The notes under the pieces: model-generated
The model's database searches: none
What the model saw: the letters and a program-made list of their open reading frames with translations, nothing else
What the model was told of the DNA's origin: nothing
Program-made: the position numbers and the translations under genes
From: Trogon surrucura
Lineage: Eukaryota > Chordata > Aves > Trogoniformes > Trogonidae
Reading direction: 5' to 3'
NCBI GenBank assembly: GCA_020746105.1
Contig: CM036636.1
Coordinates: 9,920,001-9,984,000 of the forward strand
DNA length: 64,000 nt
Part shown: piece by piece, positions 1 to 12,000 of the stretch
Layout of the letters: every line of letters starts with the position of its first letter
Numbering within the stretch: position 1 is the stretch's first letter

Positions 1-1350
1 AGGGAGATAAGGTGCTAAAAGGAAACAGGGCAAGCAAAGCACCGATGGCAGTGGGAGAGGAGACCCCACAAGGCAAGGGCTCCCCATTGAGGACCCAAGT
101 GATTTATTCGGGAGCTGCTGGTGAGCCCGGCTCGCCGGCGGGGAGGGCTGTGGATTGCTGACCGGGATTTCAGTCTGACGTGCACCATATTTTTGCTCTG
201 CCGCACAAAGGACCCCTGTGCTGCTGCTGCTGCAGATTTGAGGACAAAAAGATTGACTGAAGCTGCCTGTTATTATTTTTGGCTACTCCAGCAATGTATC
301 AAAAACCTGACGCTGGGTTGATGCTGCTGCCCTACTTTATAGAAGCCCTGAAAAGCAGATCGAGGACAGCGAGCTTGTCTCTCTGCGTGGCATCTGCCAG
401 CAAAGGGTGAGAAAACTTCAAACCGCTGGCGGGGGAAACGGGGGGAGGCTAAAATGAGGCAAAATGTGCTAAATCCAGAGCACTGTTTGCAGACTGCAAG
501 TGGAAAGGGGTCTGCCTGTGCTCTGCCAAGGGGGTGAGGTGGGAAGCGCACCGGCTGGGGCATTGAGCTGCCAGCACGGCCGGGAGCTGGTGCCGTTGTC
601 CCCGGGGCGCGGTGGGGACTGGTTTGCCCTGGAAGGAGGCGAAGGACCCCACTAGCCTAAGGTGACAGAGAGTGCTCCTCATTACCCAAGCCCAGCAATA
701 ATGCTGCCGGTCCTTCGCATTTGCTGGATCACATTTTCTGGATCTTTCGGAGGTGAGAGGGGGTCGTGCCCACCTCCCTGGCTGCAGAGGAGAGGCACGT
801 GAGTGTGTGCAGGGGTTCAGTGTCGGAACTGGGCAGTAAACCTACGGATTTTGACTCATTTCTCAGTGCCGTGCTGGCTGGAGGGACAGTCCATCTGGGA
901 ATCCAGTTTGCGAGCCACAGGAGGAGGCGAGACTCGCGCCTGCTGCCTCGGGCAGGACCTGCCCATCTCCCACTCCGAGACCTGCTTCCTTCTCCTCTGG
1001 CGTGGGGCAACTCCGACTGTTCTTCTCAGCCGGGGATATTTACCTGTGCTCTCGCTTTCTGGAGCCCAGGTGCCCGCTTTCTGCCTCCGATCGGGAGCAG
1101 CCTTGCGTGAGCCGGCGGATTTATGGTTTGCCGCAGACATGGACGGTAGCCTTTGAGAAGTGGAAAAGGAAGGAGCCATAAATAACAGGCAGGGGACAGT
1201 GCCATGCGGTGGTTTTTCATTTACTAGATAGTCCTACTTTGTTCTTGATGAGTAATGGAGGCATTTGAATACGCCACGATGACAGCAGCAGCTTGGCTCT
1301 GGGAACGTGTCGGCGTGGGCTGGCTGAGCCTGGTGGCCATCGGGACAGCC
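1..1350. other. upstream flank or intron of the long DAB2IP isoform
   Basis: I see no convincing coding exon here. The short open frames have no splice-site context or recognisable protein. The long human DAB2IP isoform begins with exons encoding a basic segment (RRLKGSIKRTKSQPKLD as I recall it); nothing like it is present in this window, so those exons should lie further upstream. The CpG-dense part begins near 1350. Confidence 0.5.
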
Positions 1351-1541
1351 GGACCATGCCCCTCTCTCCTCCGCTGCCTCCCGTCCTCCTCCGGCTCTTA
1401 CCTGCCGCGTTCCGGGAGCCTGCCCTTCCACAGCGCCGAGCCGGGCCGGGCCGGGGAGCTCTGAGCCTCGCCCGGCCCCGGCCGCGGCTCCTGCGGGGCC
1501 GCTCCCCGCGGCTGCGGGTGCGGAGCGGAGCGGAGCGGAGC

Positions 1542-1612
1542 ATGGCTCACGCAGGTGCGGGCGGCTGCTGCTGCCGGCGCTACTCCCTGCTGTGGATCGC
1601 GCTGTTGCGAAG
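1542..1612 (+). CDS. DAB2IP: candidate alternative first coding exon of DAB2IP
   Basis: An ATG at 1542 with a strong Kozak context (A at -3, G at +4) opens 23 codons and ends two bases into a codon at a GTCAGT donor (1613). The next known exon starts at 8923 with the single base needed to complete that codon, giving Arg and then SHL before the Met at 8933. [11 protein letters not shown] is also how the long human isoform reads across this junction. The new N-terminus would begin MAHAGAGGCCCRRYS and continue with a short hydrophobic segment, adding 27 residues before MPRLKES. The triple Cys next to basic residues and a hydrophobic stretch suggests palmitoylation or membrane attachment (inference). 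Phase, Kozak, donor and CpG-island position all agree; I have no transcript evidence. Confidence 0.6.
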
Positions 1613-1953
1613 GTCAGTGACTCGGCTTTTCCCAAACGGGGAAGGAACGTGCGTGCGGAGCATCCCGGGGCAAGGGCAGCCGAGCCGGGCCGCGGCTCCG
1701 GCCTCCGCAGGAGGGAATTAGTGCAAAAAAAAAAAAAATATATACATATAAAAACCCAACGGGCTCCCGGAGAATTGGGGTTTCCCCCGAGGTTTCTCAC
1801 GACAAAATGAAAGCGGGCTCGGCGAGAAGGCGAGACCCGCCTCCCCCCGCCCCACCCCGGTGCCGGAGCCCGGCGCTCCGCGCGGCTCCTGCGGGGCTGC
1901 GGCCGGCGAGCGGGGGCGGCGGGCCCGGGGCGCTCTGCCCGGTTACAGCGCAG

Positions 1954-1965
1954 CCAATCCCGCCC
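1954..1965 (+). promoter_or_regulatory. CCAAT box plus GC box
   Basis: CCAAT at 1954-1958 abuts CCCGCCC at 1959-1965, a usual pairing of NF-Y and Sp1-type sites 50-100 bases upstream of a start site. It lies just before the candidate leader exon ending at 2104. Confidence 0.55.
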
Positions 1966-2009
1966 ACCCGGCGGCGGCGGGGCGGGGCGGCGGCGGGGCC
2001 GGCCCGGAG

Positions 2010-2104
2010 CGGCGGGAGCGGCGAGCGGGGCTCGGCCCGGCGGGGGCCGGCGGCAGCGGGGCATGGCCGAGCCGGAGCGGGGCGGCGGGCGCCGGGCCCC
2101 GCGG
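2010..2104 (+). other. DAB2IP: candidate non-coding (leader) first exon of DAB2IP
   Basis: The segment lies 50-150 bases downstream of the CCAAT/GC-box pair and ends in a near-perfect donor, CGG|GTGAGT. The 5' boundary is a guess. An ATG at 2063 opens MAEPERGGGRRAPR, but its frame (phase 0 at the donor) does not match the phase 2 entry of exon 2. Spliced to 8923 it would run 20 more codons and stop at 8983-8985, overlapping the DAB2IP start at 8933. I therefore read it as a 5' leader with an upstream ORF for the short isoform, not as an N-terminus. Confidence 0.5.
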
Positions 2105-5100
2105 GTGAGTGCGGGAAGCGGGGAGGGTCGGAAGGGTCGCGGGGGCGGCTCGGTGCCGATTCCCGCGTTGCCGAAGCAAACTCCGCGGTGCGGGGCCGCC
2201 GCTCCCGAGCGGTGCTCGGGCGGAGAAGCCGCTCCCGGCGCCCCCCCGGGCCGGGCTGGGGCTGGGGGAGGATCCCGGGGCCGCTGCGGAGGTTGCGGGT
2301 CCCGCCGGTGGGTGCTGCCGGCCCGGCGCTCGCTGTCGGCCCGCGGTTGTTTATTTTTAGCAGCTCTCCGGCCATGATTGTGTGTGTTAAGAATTTGTTT
2401 TCATCGTTATTTATTAAAACGACGTCGCTGCCTCGGGCCGGGCTCCGGAGCCAGGGCCGTGCTGCGGGAGATGGGGCTGGGACCGGGGTTTCCTCGGGGT
2501 TAATCCGGGAGGAGAGATCCTGCCTCGGTTCTCCCTTCTGCTCCGTGTGCGCTTGGGTTCAGCAAGATTCCAGGGGTGAAAATACCAAAACCTCTCTGGC
2601 AGAGCTGGGCAGTGCCCCGCAGTTGGGTGGCTCCAGCCCGTGGTGGTGGTGGGGAGCTGGGGGTCCAGCCCCGCGCCCTGGTTTGAGGCTCCCCGGGTGG
2701 TTTTTTGGGGCTCCTCAATCCCTGCTCGCTTCAGAGACCGCGGCGGTGGGAGCAGCGAGTTCTCGGGGCTGGGCTGTGGTTTGAGCTCCAGGTTGGAGGG
2801 GTGGATCTGTGACTGCTCTTTGCATCAGACGTGCAAGATGCGGCACTGCTCGTGCTGGTTTAGGCTGATGTGATAACAAAAGGTGAATTTTTTTTAATAT
2901 AAAGTTTCAATTAAAAGCAAGATGGTGGTGCCATGCTGCTCGCAGGAAAGAGAGACAAGTTCCTTCTTTAACTGCTTAACAACAGCGTCAATTACTGTAA
3001 CTCAGGTAAATTTCTGGTCACTTTTTGCTTTTTGCTCTTGAGGTGTCTTGCTTGCTTTTGAAGCTCCTCGTGTCGTGCACATGACAAGGGCAGTCGATGT
3101 CCTGGTGGGTTGTTCTGTGCTGGACTTTCAGGTTGTCACCGACAAACTTTGTAGTGGCACGTCGTTAAATACCCACGCTCGGGTGAATGTCACGGGTTAA
3201 TATCATCCTTCAGGTTTGCTCCGGCAGAAACAACATTTGGAATCTGGTATGAGCTGACAGAGTCCTTCTGAATGTAATTAATTCTGCTGCTGGTTAAAAC
3301 TGAGAATGGTCTAAAAAAACAAGGGCAGGCGTTAATAAGTTTAATTACATGTCCTCTGTGTTGCTCAGCGAAGGTGTTGCGTTAGTGAGGGTGACATGTG
3401 ACGGCAGCTTCCCGTGGTGAGAGCACTCAGGGATGTTCCCCAGCACCCAGAGAGCCCCGAAGGCCACAGAGCACCCACCTCTGCCTCTGCCGGGACAGGG
3501 ACCGGCAGCTGGTGTTGGGAAAACCGCGGGAGAAAGTTGGTGTTAGATGGAGGAGGATGCGCCCCATGCTCGAGACTTCATCCGTGCAGGAAAAATAACC
3601 TTCTCTCATCTCCTGGAAGCGTGTGCGTTCTCCAGTGCTGCTGTTCTTGGTTATTCCCGTAGCGTCGCTTTCGTACTTACCTGTTCAGTTGAAGCAGGAT
3701 GAGGCGCTGGGGAGGGATGGGTGGGAGCTCCCGGCAGTGGTCAGGGGGTTAGCGGGAAGCCGGGGCGGGGGAATCGCGCAGGCACGGCTAATGAGGCAGG
3801 GAGAGGGCTTGGGGGAGAGATGCTGCGAGGGAGAGCCTGGCTCGTATCTACTGCAGGGAGAAACGCAGCCATCGGAGCCATTTGGGCTCTGCAGACAGTG
3901 TTGTCCCGGTTTGCAGCCAGCAGCAGGGAGGCTCCGAGCCTCAGGTGAGACAACCTGAGCTCCGGAGAGCTGCCGGCGCCCGGTGCTGCTGCTCCCGGTG
4001 ACGCTGGCGGGGGATTGACTCCCCACCCGCGGCGGCCTAAATCCTTCCTCCCATCTGATGTTGCAGATCACTTTGGTGGAGTTGTCCACTTTGTTCTCAG
4101 TCATAACAAAACCTAATCCCCGGGCTGGAGACAGATTTAATTTCTGTCTACGCTGCACGTGGATCTCGCGGTCTGTTCTGCTGCGCGTGTGCGGGTGGGA
4201 CCCCCTGCAGCGGGCAGGCGCTGGTCGGGGGGTAAGGGCTGCCCTAAGACCCTCTTCCCAGCTGGTCAGAGAAAAAAAGCTGTCAGCCCTTGAAAAGCCG
4301 AATGCAGAGAATGTTTCTTGATGAGTAGACGTGTCTCAGAGTCAAACCTGTAATTTAGGAGCTGAGTTCCCTCGGACAGCGGGGAGGCTTGTATGTTGCA
4401 AAGGCCGACTGCAGTTAATGGGACATCTTCAGCTTAGAGCCTGGACTTTCTTCAGAATTCCCCAGTCTGCTTCTGCTCTCAGACTGCAACAACAGGAGGT
4501 TTAAGGTTTTTTTTTAATTCCCCTCCCCATGTTTCAGCGTTACATTCTGTGTCTGCTCCATCCATCTGCAGCTGCCCGGCCAGGTTCCCTGTTTGTTTCT
4601 GTGTCTCAAAAAATGTCTTGAAAATTTTCATCCTAAAACCACACTGGGTGGTTTCCAGCAGGTGAGGTTCTGAAATGAAAACCCCATGGGGTTGCCCCTT
4701 TGAGGACTTGTCTTCGTGACAAAGCAATCCCGGAATAAGAGTGATGACTTCAAACATACAAGACCTATTCCAGAATAATTCTGCATAGACAGGCCCTACA
4801 TTTTTTCCTTCCTTGTAGCCTCGGCAGAGCATCTTTACTCTTGAAAGAACATCGAGCCTGGACTCCTGGGCGGTCCCTCCAGTCATTCTGGAGCAGCTTG
4901 GTGCCGCCTCCGTTGCTCAAAATCCAGCCCCAGAGTTTGATGAGGAGAGGATGGATTGTCCCTCCTGGCTTGTGTCTCCGTGGCCACAAAGTCTGGTCCC
5001 GGTTAGATGAGGTGTGCTGTCACAGCACGGTAATACTTGACGTCCCCAATTCTGGCTGCAGATAGCATCCCTTCACGTGGTGATGTTTTATGACTTTCAT

Positions 5101-8100
5101 TATTTAGAACAACAATCCTCTCTCATTGCTCTTGGGCAGTAAACCTCTTTCTTTAATAACCAGAGACTGGCTGCCTCTCCGTAGGACTCTGCAGGTCAGT
5201 GCCGGTAGCAGTAATGTTATTTCTCCTTAGAACTAATGTGGTCTTTTATGAGATTTTTCTCCCCCTTCATTTCGATTGAACTTTAGGCAAGTAGAAAGGG
5301 ATTGAAATAAGGCCCATGGCAAAAAGAACCGAATGTGCTGTTTGAAAAGAGGGCGTCCTGCTGTGAGATGTCTCTGGGCAGCTGGCTGTTCCCATCGTAT
5401 TAAAACAAAGGTGCAGGCACTGAATTTGATCAGCTCGTGTAGGCTGGGGCAGGACCTGGAACACACGACGAGTATTATGGCAAGAGAGGAGATGGCCCCA
5501 CAGGCAGCGTTTTGAAAAGCGATGGTAGAGAGACGAGTTTGAACAAAGGACCTCTGTCGTCTCGGAAGCGTACGTTCCCAGTGAGCAAATGCTGCAGGTG
5601 AGCTCGCCTGTTGGGGGGGCTGGGTGGCCGAGGAAGAGCAGGACTTCACAGCGACTCTGGTGTGTCTGTGGCCGTGGACACGCCAGCTTGGTGCTTCAGG
5701 TGTCTTCAGACAAAGCCCTCCAGCTCTCTTAGGGCTTGGTATGGTACAAGACAGAGACATTCTCGCTCTAACGAGCAGGTTCGGGTTCTCCTGCCCAAAC
5801 GAGGGCAAGGCTCGGTGATCCTTTGGGTAGGAAGGATGCCCCCACCCTCCGAGTCAAGGAAGCGGCTCATGGCCTCGGTGGGACCTTTTCCTTGTTGTTA
5901 ATGCCGAGGGGAGTCTGCGGGAGCTGCAGCAGGGGCTTGCAAACATCCTCCCCTAAATGGGCTCGTGCTGCCGATGTCGTGTTCCTTACCAAAGGACATG
6001 AGAAGCGCTCTCTCCTCCAGAACAGGGTATCAGAATGAAAGCAGGCTGGTGGCACGTGGTCCTTCTCGCGCTCCGGGGTGTTTGCAGCTGCCGCGGGTTA
6101 AGTGCTGCAGTGCTGGGACTGGGGAGGTGCTGGGAGGGGACTCTGTGCTCATCCTGCTCTGCCAGGGCAGATCTCTCATCCCTTCTGCTGAGATTTCAAA
6201 CGAGAGTCTCTAATAAATGACATCTCCCCACTTAGCTCTTGATGCACAGACAGATGCTGGGTCTTTTAGGGCTGATCTGAGACCTGCGGTGCCCCCCCCC
6301 GCGCAGTGCAGCATCTGGTGAGCGATGTTTCTGTTGCTGACCCGGGTTGGATGTGATCGGCCGTTCAGGGGTAAACGACATCATGGGAGCAGGTCCTGCC
6401 GAGGCAAGAACCCGCCAAATAACCTCCTGCCTGAGAAAAGTCCCATTAATTTTAGGATCCCCAGAAGCGTACAGCAGAGTACAGAGGGATATAAATACGC
6501 ATTTGCTGAATCTGCTGGGAACATCTTATGTCCTGAGAAACTCCCCCTTGGTAATTCTTCGGATTGCACATCTGCATGCCCACCCGTGGCCTTGCAGCTG
6601 CAGTAGTTTTAGATGAAAAATAGACTTGGTTTATTTTAATTTTAAGAAAAAAAAAGTCTTAGGCCAGCAGGAAACGATCCAGCTCAGTGATGTTCGTGTG
6701 CATGTTACAGTATTGTAGTTTCCCGACTTGTGGCTTTAGATTATCGGTATTTATGTTTGTCCACGCGAAAATGCAAATCTCGGCTTGGTTACTCGCCTTT
6801 CCTAATTTCACCTGTAAAATATGGAAGCAGGATTTACCATAAATACCTTGCATCTGGGCTTATTGGGGCTTGGTGAGCAGTCTGTATCGTCAGTTCTTAA
6901 GCTTCTGGATATTAATTCTGCACTCGGCATCCAGAGGTAACTTGATCTGTCTGCCTGTGTTAGAGTTAATTTACAGTATCATTCAGAGGAAAAGGATATG
7001 GACCCTTTTCTGTGAAAATAGTGTAAAATTGCCGCAAAGTACTGGGAAATGACTGCACTCGGTTCCTAAAGATCAATTTATTCACCATAGAGATACGGGG
7101 GCGAGCGGGCAGTTCGGAGAATGGCTGATGGGAGAGAGGAGAGCCTTTGGCTCCGGAGCCGCCGCTCCCGCCCCAGCGCGGGGCTGCGCTCGCCCGGGGC
7201 TCTCCGCACCGAGGGCTGGTGGGTGTCCTCTGAGGGAAGACAGCGGTGCCGTCGTCTGCCGCAGGAGGAGCAGGGATGTCTCTGGGGACGGTGCTGTCAC
7301 CGACCCCGAAGGCAGCGTGTCCCCAGGCTGGGCATCCTGCTGTGGCACTGGCCAGGAGGGTGGCCGGTGGCTTTCGGCACCGTCTCTTTAGCAAACCCAG
7401 CTGCGGGCTGATCCGCTATCACCTGGGGCTTCGTGCAGGCATGAATCTTAAAGGCAAATCTAGAGAAGCACCTGTTTGTCTTTCGCTGCTGTTTATCTTA
7501 GAATCTCCTTCGGCTGCTTTCTAGATTCAGCTTGCCGTGTGGTTCGCTGGAAGCCATGAATTTTGCCCGTGCTATTGACATTCCTCTGTGTTTTGGTCGG
7601 CTTTATTCTAGAGGACGACGCAGCTCAACACACAGCCAGAGCAGTCCCAGAGTATACTGGGAGCATTGTTGTTTCGCTCATAAAAGACCATGCTGAGAAT
7701 ATCACAAATTCCCCTTATTTCTGTCCTTCCGTGCTTTGGAAGAAGGCGTCGTGCTCTTTTTGTAGACGGAGGGACCCGTGACCTCTTTGGGAGACCTTAA
7801 AGTGCTTGCCAGAGGTTTTAAAGGTCAGTTCCTGGGATAAGCTGTTGTGAGCTGGCTGGCGTAGGAACCTTTTACATGGTGCAGGCTCTACAGAAGGCAG
7901 CTGCTCCCTTTGCTCTCAAGTTATTTTTTCCCTTGCCACTTGATGGTTTTGCTGTGTTTTCCCTGGGAGTACCTAGCTATCTTTCTCTCTGTTTTTTTTT
8001 TTTACCCGCCCCCCAGCCTTGAGCTCTCTGGTTTTGCTTTAAGAGTTACAGCACCATTGATTGTATTGGCTGTCTGGAAAAATGGTGTGCTGCTTGCTGT

Positions 8101-8922
8101 CTGTGGGCTCCCTGCTGCTAAATGCTGCCAGTGGGACTCCGGAGCATTTAGATCAATCGATAGGGCTATCATGGCTTTATTTTCCACACTGTCCCCATCC
8201 CTGGGATGTGTGTAACAATTTTAGAGAGCACACGAGCCCTCGGGTTAGTGGCTACCGGCTGCGGACCCAGACAGCGGCTGCGCCCGCGACGCAGTTTTGG
8301 TGGGGAGGGGGGCACCTGCCCTGGCAGCGCCGACCGCCCCCTGCGGACGCGGTTCTCTGTGCTGAGCCCGCCCCAGTCTGGGGTTTGGGAAGGATCCGCC
8401 GCTAACTCCTCTCTATCTGCAGGGAAATTGCTCCTTTTCGTGCTCCAGCACAGCACGAAATGAAGTGGGATGCTCCTGGGAGCTCCCACGCACGTGCACA
8501 CCCAGTCCCGCGCCGACGGTCGGTGCTCAGGACTGCTGGAGCTGATCACTGGGTGCTGCAGACCCCGCGGGGTGCTGAGGAGCAGAGCAGTTGGTGCTGA
8601 GGCCAGTGGATCTTTCTGATCCGCTCTCCCGATGCAGGTGTGGCAGCAGTTTAAAGACACACTCAGCTGTGCAGAGACCTGCAGCCTGCAAACCTCTAAC
8701 AACTTAGTCCTGGCTGCATCGGAGTTTGGAAAAAAACGTTTTTACTGGACGTACAGTCAAATTATAAATGGGACAACGTAGCAGTCCCTGCTGTTCTGGG
8801 CCCTCGGTTATCTCATGGCAAAAACTTCCCAGGAATACTGTGCAGTTGTTGCTAACAGGTGGGCTAAGTGATGTCTCTGGGAAGGAAAGCATCCAGTGAC
8901 ACCGTTAACGTTTTTCCTCTAG
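2105..8922 (+). other. DAB2IP: DAB2IP intron 1
   Basis: This intron runs from the 2105 donor (or 1613 for the alternative exon) to the polypyrimidine-rich acceptor ending TAG at 8920-8922. I find no exon that continues the DAB2IP frame in it. It contains CpG-dense patches at about 7090-7215 and 8225-8400 that stand out from their surroundings and could be regulatory. No recognisable repeat family was seen. Confidence 0.6.
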
Positions 8923-9076
8923 ATCCCATCTAATGCCGAGGCTGAAAGAATCGCGCTCCCACGAGTCTTTGCTCAGTCCCAGTAGTGCTGTCGAGGCTCT
9001 GGATCTCAGCATGGAGGAAGAGGTGGTCATCAAGCCCGTCCACAGCAGCATCCTGGGACAGGACTACTGCTTTGAG
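8923..9076 (+). CDS. DAB2IP: DAB2IP exon 2: start Met of short isoform, PH domain start
   Basis: The exon encodes SHL and then [14 protein letters not shown] through GQDYCFE (residues 1-48 from the Met at 8933-8935). It is flanked by a TTCCTCTAG acceptor and a GTAAGG donor and leaves in phase 0. The ATG has a weak Kozak context (C at -3), so initiation here probably depends on a leader without competing ATGs, or the Met is internal when an upstream coding exon is used. The [10 protein letters not shown] block is shared by DAB2IP and RASAL2; [13 protein letters not shown] fits DAB2IP. Confidence 0.96.
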
Positions 9077-12000
9077 GTAAGGAGCCCTTCTGTCCGTCCC
9101 GGGGCCGTTCCTGCCCTGTGGTGGGGCTGGTCGGGGAGCCAGGGGTGGGGTCGTGTCTTGGGCTCTCGCCGTTATGGAACATTTCTGCTTTGAATTGCTA
9201 CACAGAGACTGTTTCAGAAGCAGAAAATTACTCCCCATCTTTCTGAGGAGCATCGTATCCACAAAAGCAGAGCGATGAGCTCTTTGCCTTGTAACCGTTG
9301 TCACAGTAGAGCTTGCTGCTGGCACAGGAGCTGAACTGCCTGAGGCTGTGTATTAGCAGAGCATAAATTCATAGTTTATGTTCATACAGTTATTGGAAAG
9401 TGCTAATCCCTACTCGGTGTTCACAGAGACATTATTCGTGGTCGCAGAGGTAGCCTACTGTTGTCAGTGGGAGCGTTGAGGACTTTGTTTAGAAAACTGA
9501 AGCTTCTCTTGTTTGGGTAAATAGAAAAATCTGTGAATATTTCAGGGTTTTTTTAACATCTGTTACAGCACGTGGGTGGGTCTGTGCTAACGGGAGGCGG
9601 TAGGACACGTACAAACGAGCCTGTAGTTGGATAATTCAATGTAGTATGTCTTGGGAATCATTTGTCCTGCATCATGGATGGCAAACGATTATTGCTCGTG
9701 GCAGCGGCTGGATGTAGAACTGGGAAATGGTTTTCTTACAGTGTATAAGGTGGTCGATACTTGTGTTTCTGTGAAGAGAAGGTAACCGGTTCATTCTTGG
9801 ACATAGAAGAGCAGATAAATGGTGTGTCCCTGCTTGGGTTTTGTGACAGGGAGTGATGGGACCGCAGGGCTGGCCGCTGGTGCGTGAAAACGGTCTCTTT
9901 GGGGTCCAGAGGAGTCAGGCTGGAGAAGTGAAGATTTTTTTTTCCTTACTGAAATTAGCACAATTTGAAAGAAATTAGTTGAAAGATCTATTTCTTAAAA
10001 TACAAGCAGGTAACACAAAAACAGTCTTGCAAAGAATAGCCCCAGACACAGAGTCTGAAGTGGGCTGAGGTTTAGATTTCCCAGTGCTGTTCATTCTCCG
10101 TAGAATTGAGCAAACGCGGCAGGTCAGGAGGAGAATGGTTTTGTAAATTATATGGCCTCTATTACATTCCACTCAAGAAAGATAAAATGGAGCTAGATGG
10201 AAAATAGATGTGACATCCATAATATGAGTTGTTTACCAATTCTGTTGAGCACACAAGAGCAGAGGAAGGGATATGAACGGTACTTGTAGAAAGTTGACCG
10301 AGAGGGAAATTACACAAGTCCTGCACTTGTAAGGAGGAAGAAAATTTTATTTTTAAGTGAGTTGGATAAAGAGGAGTCATGCACAAAAAAAGAACACGTT
10401 AATTGCTGCTCTGCAAATCCTGCAGAGGAGAGGAAGAGTGCCAGAAAACAAAAGGGACATTGATTTGTAGCCGGTGGTTACTCATCAGCAAGCTCCAGCA
10501 GGAAGGGCTGAGGTGAGAGCTAAGTGGCAAATCGCTGCGTTGGTCTTGTGTCTCCAGAGAGCTGCTTTCAAATTCGGAGTGAGGTCAGCACTGAGGTGAG
10601 CTCGCAGATCTCCGGGGATGGCGGGTGGGCAACAGGCAGCTGCCGCCAGCCCGTGGAAGCTCGGCAAAGAGCAGGAACACCCGTGGTGGCTCCTGTGGCC
10701 TGGAACTCGGGAAGCTCTGCTTCAAGTCTGCGCGAGGCTGAAAGGAAAACTGAGGCCGGTGGCCAGGAGCCGTGGCACTGCTGCGTGTGGGGACACTGAA
10801 GAGTGAGAAGCTCAGCTGATGTCCTGGGAAAGGAGCCCTGACCGAGAAATGCCAAGTGCAAAGGGCCTGCCAGAGTCACAGAGATGAGGACCAAGGTGTC
10901 TTCTGCACAGGGGGCTTGGGAACTTGCTGCTGGTGGTCCCTGCACCTTCAGGCTTTTGTGTCTATGTTCCCCAGGAGGGTCTGCCACGAACGGCCAGCTC
11001 AAACCAAGAAGTGTTGCTGCTGTTGGGTACCACCAGCCCTTCCCCAGTTCTTCACCACCTTCTCCTTGGGCTGGGGTGGCCGGGCGGTGGACAGTGCCTG
11101 CGAAGCCGCTTCGCTCACCAGCTGGCTGGTGTCCATGAGTTCTCCCACGCACGAGGGACGATGTGCCACCGGTCCTCCCCTGCGGCCCCGGGGCACGATG
11201 GCAGGGTTGGACGTGGCTGCAGCTGGAGTCGCGCTGAGGAGGGCAGGTTCAGCTGGTGAACTGGCAGCGCACCCAGATGGAGACAAAAGCAAGAGGTGCC
11301 AAAGCCATCTGCAGCGGAAGAAAAAAACCCCCCGTGGCTGGTTTGGAGGCAGGTGGCTGCACGAGGGTGCGGTGTTCCTCTCTTTCAGCTCGAGCGACCT
11401 GCCCCAAGCTGTGCCGGAGCTCCCTGCTCGGCTCGGCCCTGGGTAAGGAGAGTCAACAGCCATGCATTTTCAAATGCTGCGTTTGGCTTTTTCTGCTTAT
11501 TTAGCTCCATGAAACTTGCCTTTCTCTGGCTTGCTGAGTACTTGGCAGTCGGTATTTACTTGGTTTCTCATTGATTTTTTTTTTTTTAAAAAAAAAAAAG
11601 TTGCTCAGCATCATCTTCTTTCTCCTTATAAGACTACCCAGTCAGCTTAATCCAGTGCCGCTGCCTGTGCCGCGGGTGCTAAATACACAGTGGGCGTCTT
11701 GGCCAATATAGGAGCCCCCAGGTCCAGACCCCCAGAGCCTGTTCCTGGCTCTGCTGTTTGTGGGGTCCCAGAGACTTGGGCTGGGCAGGGCAGTGAGGTC
11801 TGAAGGGCTCCGGTCCTGTCTCGGCAGCCCAAAGTCTTCTCCTGTGGCACGGCTCGACTCTGGGCCGTCACAGGACGGAGCAGGGCAAGGAAAGCTGTAG
11901 TTGCTCCAGTACGACTGAAACCGTGTCACCTCATCGTGGCCTTGCCTGAGCAAGGGAGGATTTAGCTGAGCTAAGTTTAGCTCCCCTAAATTTAGTCCAG

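Larger units (their letters stand above)
1350..2450 (+). promoter_or_regulatory. DAB2IP: CpG island with internal DAB2IP promoters
   Basis: The stretch is very GC-rich with dense CpG, in contrast to the AT-rich sequence after about 2880. It contains a CCAAT box at 1954-1958 directly followed by a GC box (CCCGCCC, 1959-1965), several GGGGCGGGGC-type Sp1 sites near 1980-1990, and an imperfect GGAGC repeat at about 1521-1541. No TATA box is seen at a sensible place. Two possible first exons end in consensus donors inside it, at 1613 (GTCAGT) and 2105 (GTGAGT). This is the architecture of a TATA-less CpG-island promoter. Exact start sites cannot be read from sequence alone. Confidence 0.75.

Noticed and set aside
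1234-2064. 276-codon open frame on the - strand
   Set aside because: Same compositional cause; antisense to the promoter region, with no splice or domain support.
2063-2104. MAEPERGGGRRAPR as an alternative DAB2IP N-terminus
   Set aside because: Phase 0 at the donor does not fit exon 2, and the joined frame stops after 20 codons. Kept only as an upstream ORF.
1807-2784. 325-codon open frame on the + strand across the CpG island
   Set aside because: Open only because of extreme GC content; low-complexity Pro/Arg/Gly protein, crosses the 2105 donor, no recognisable domain.
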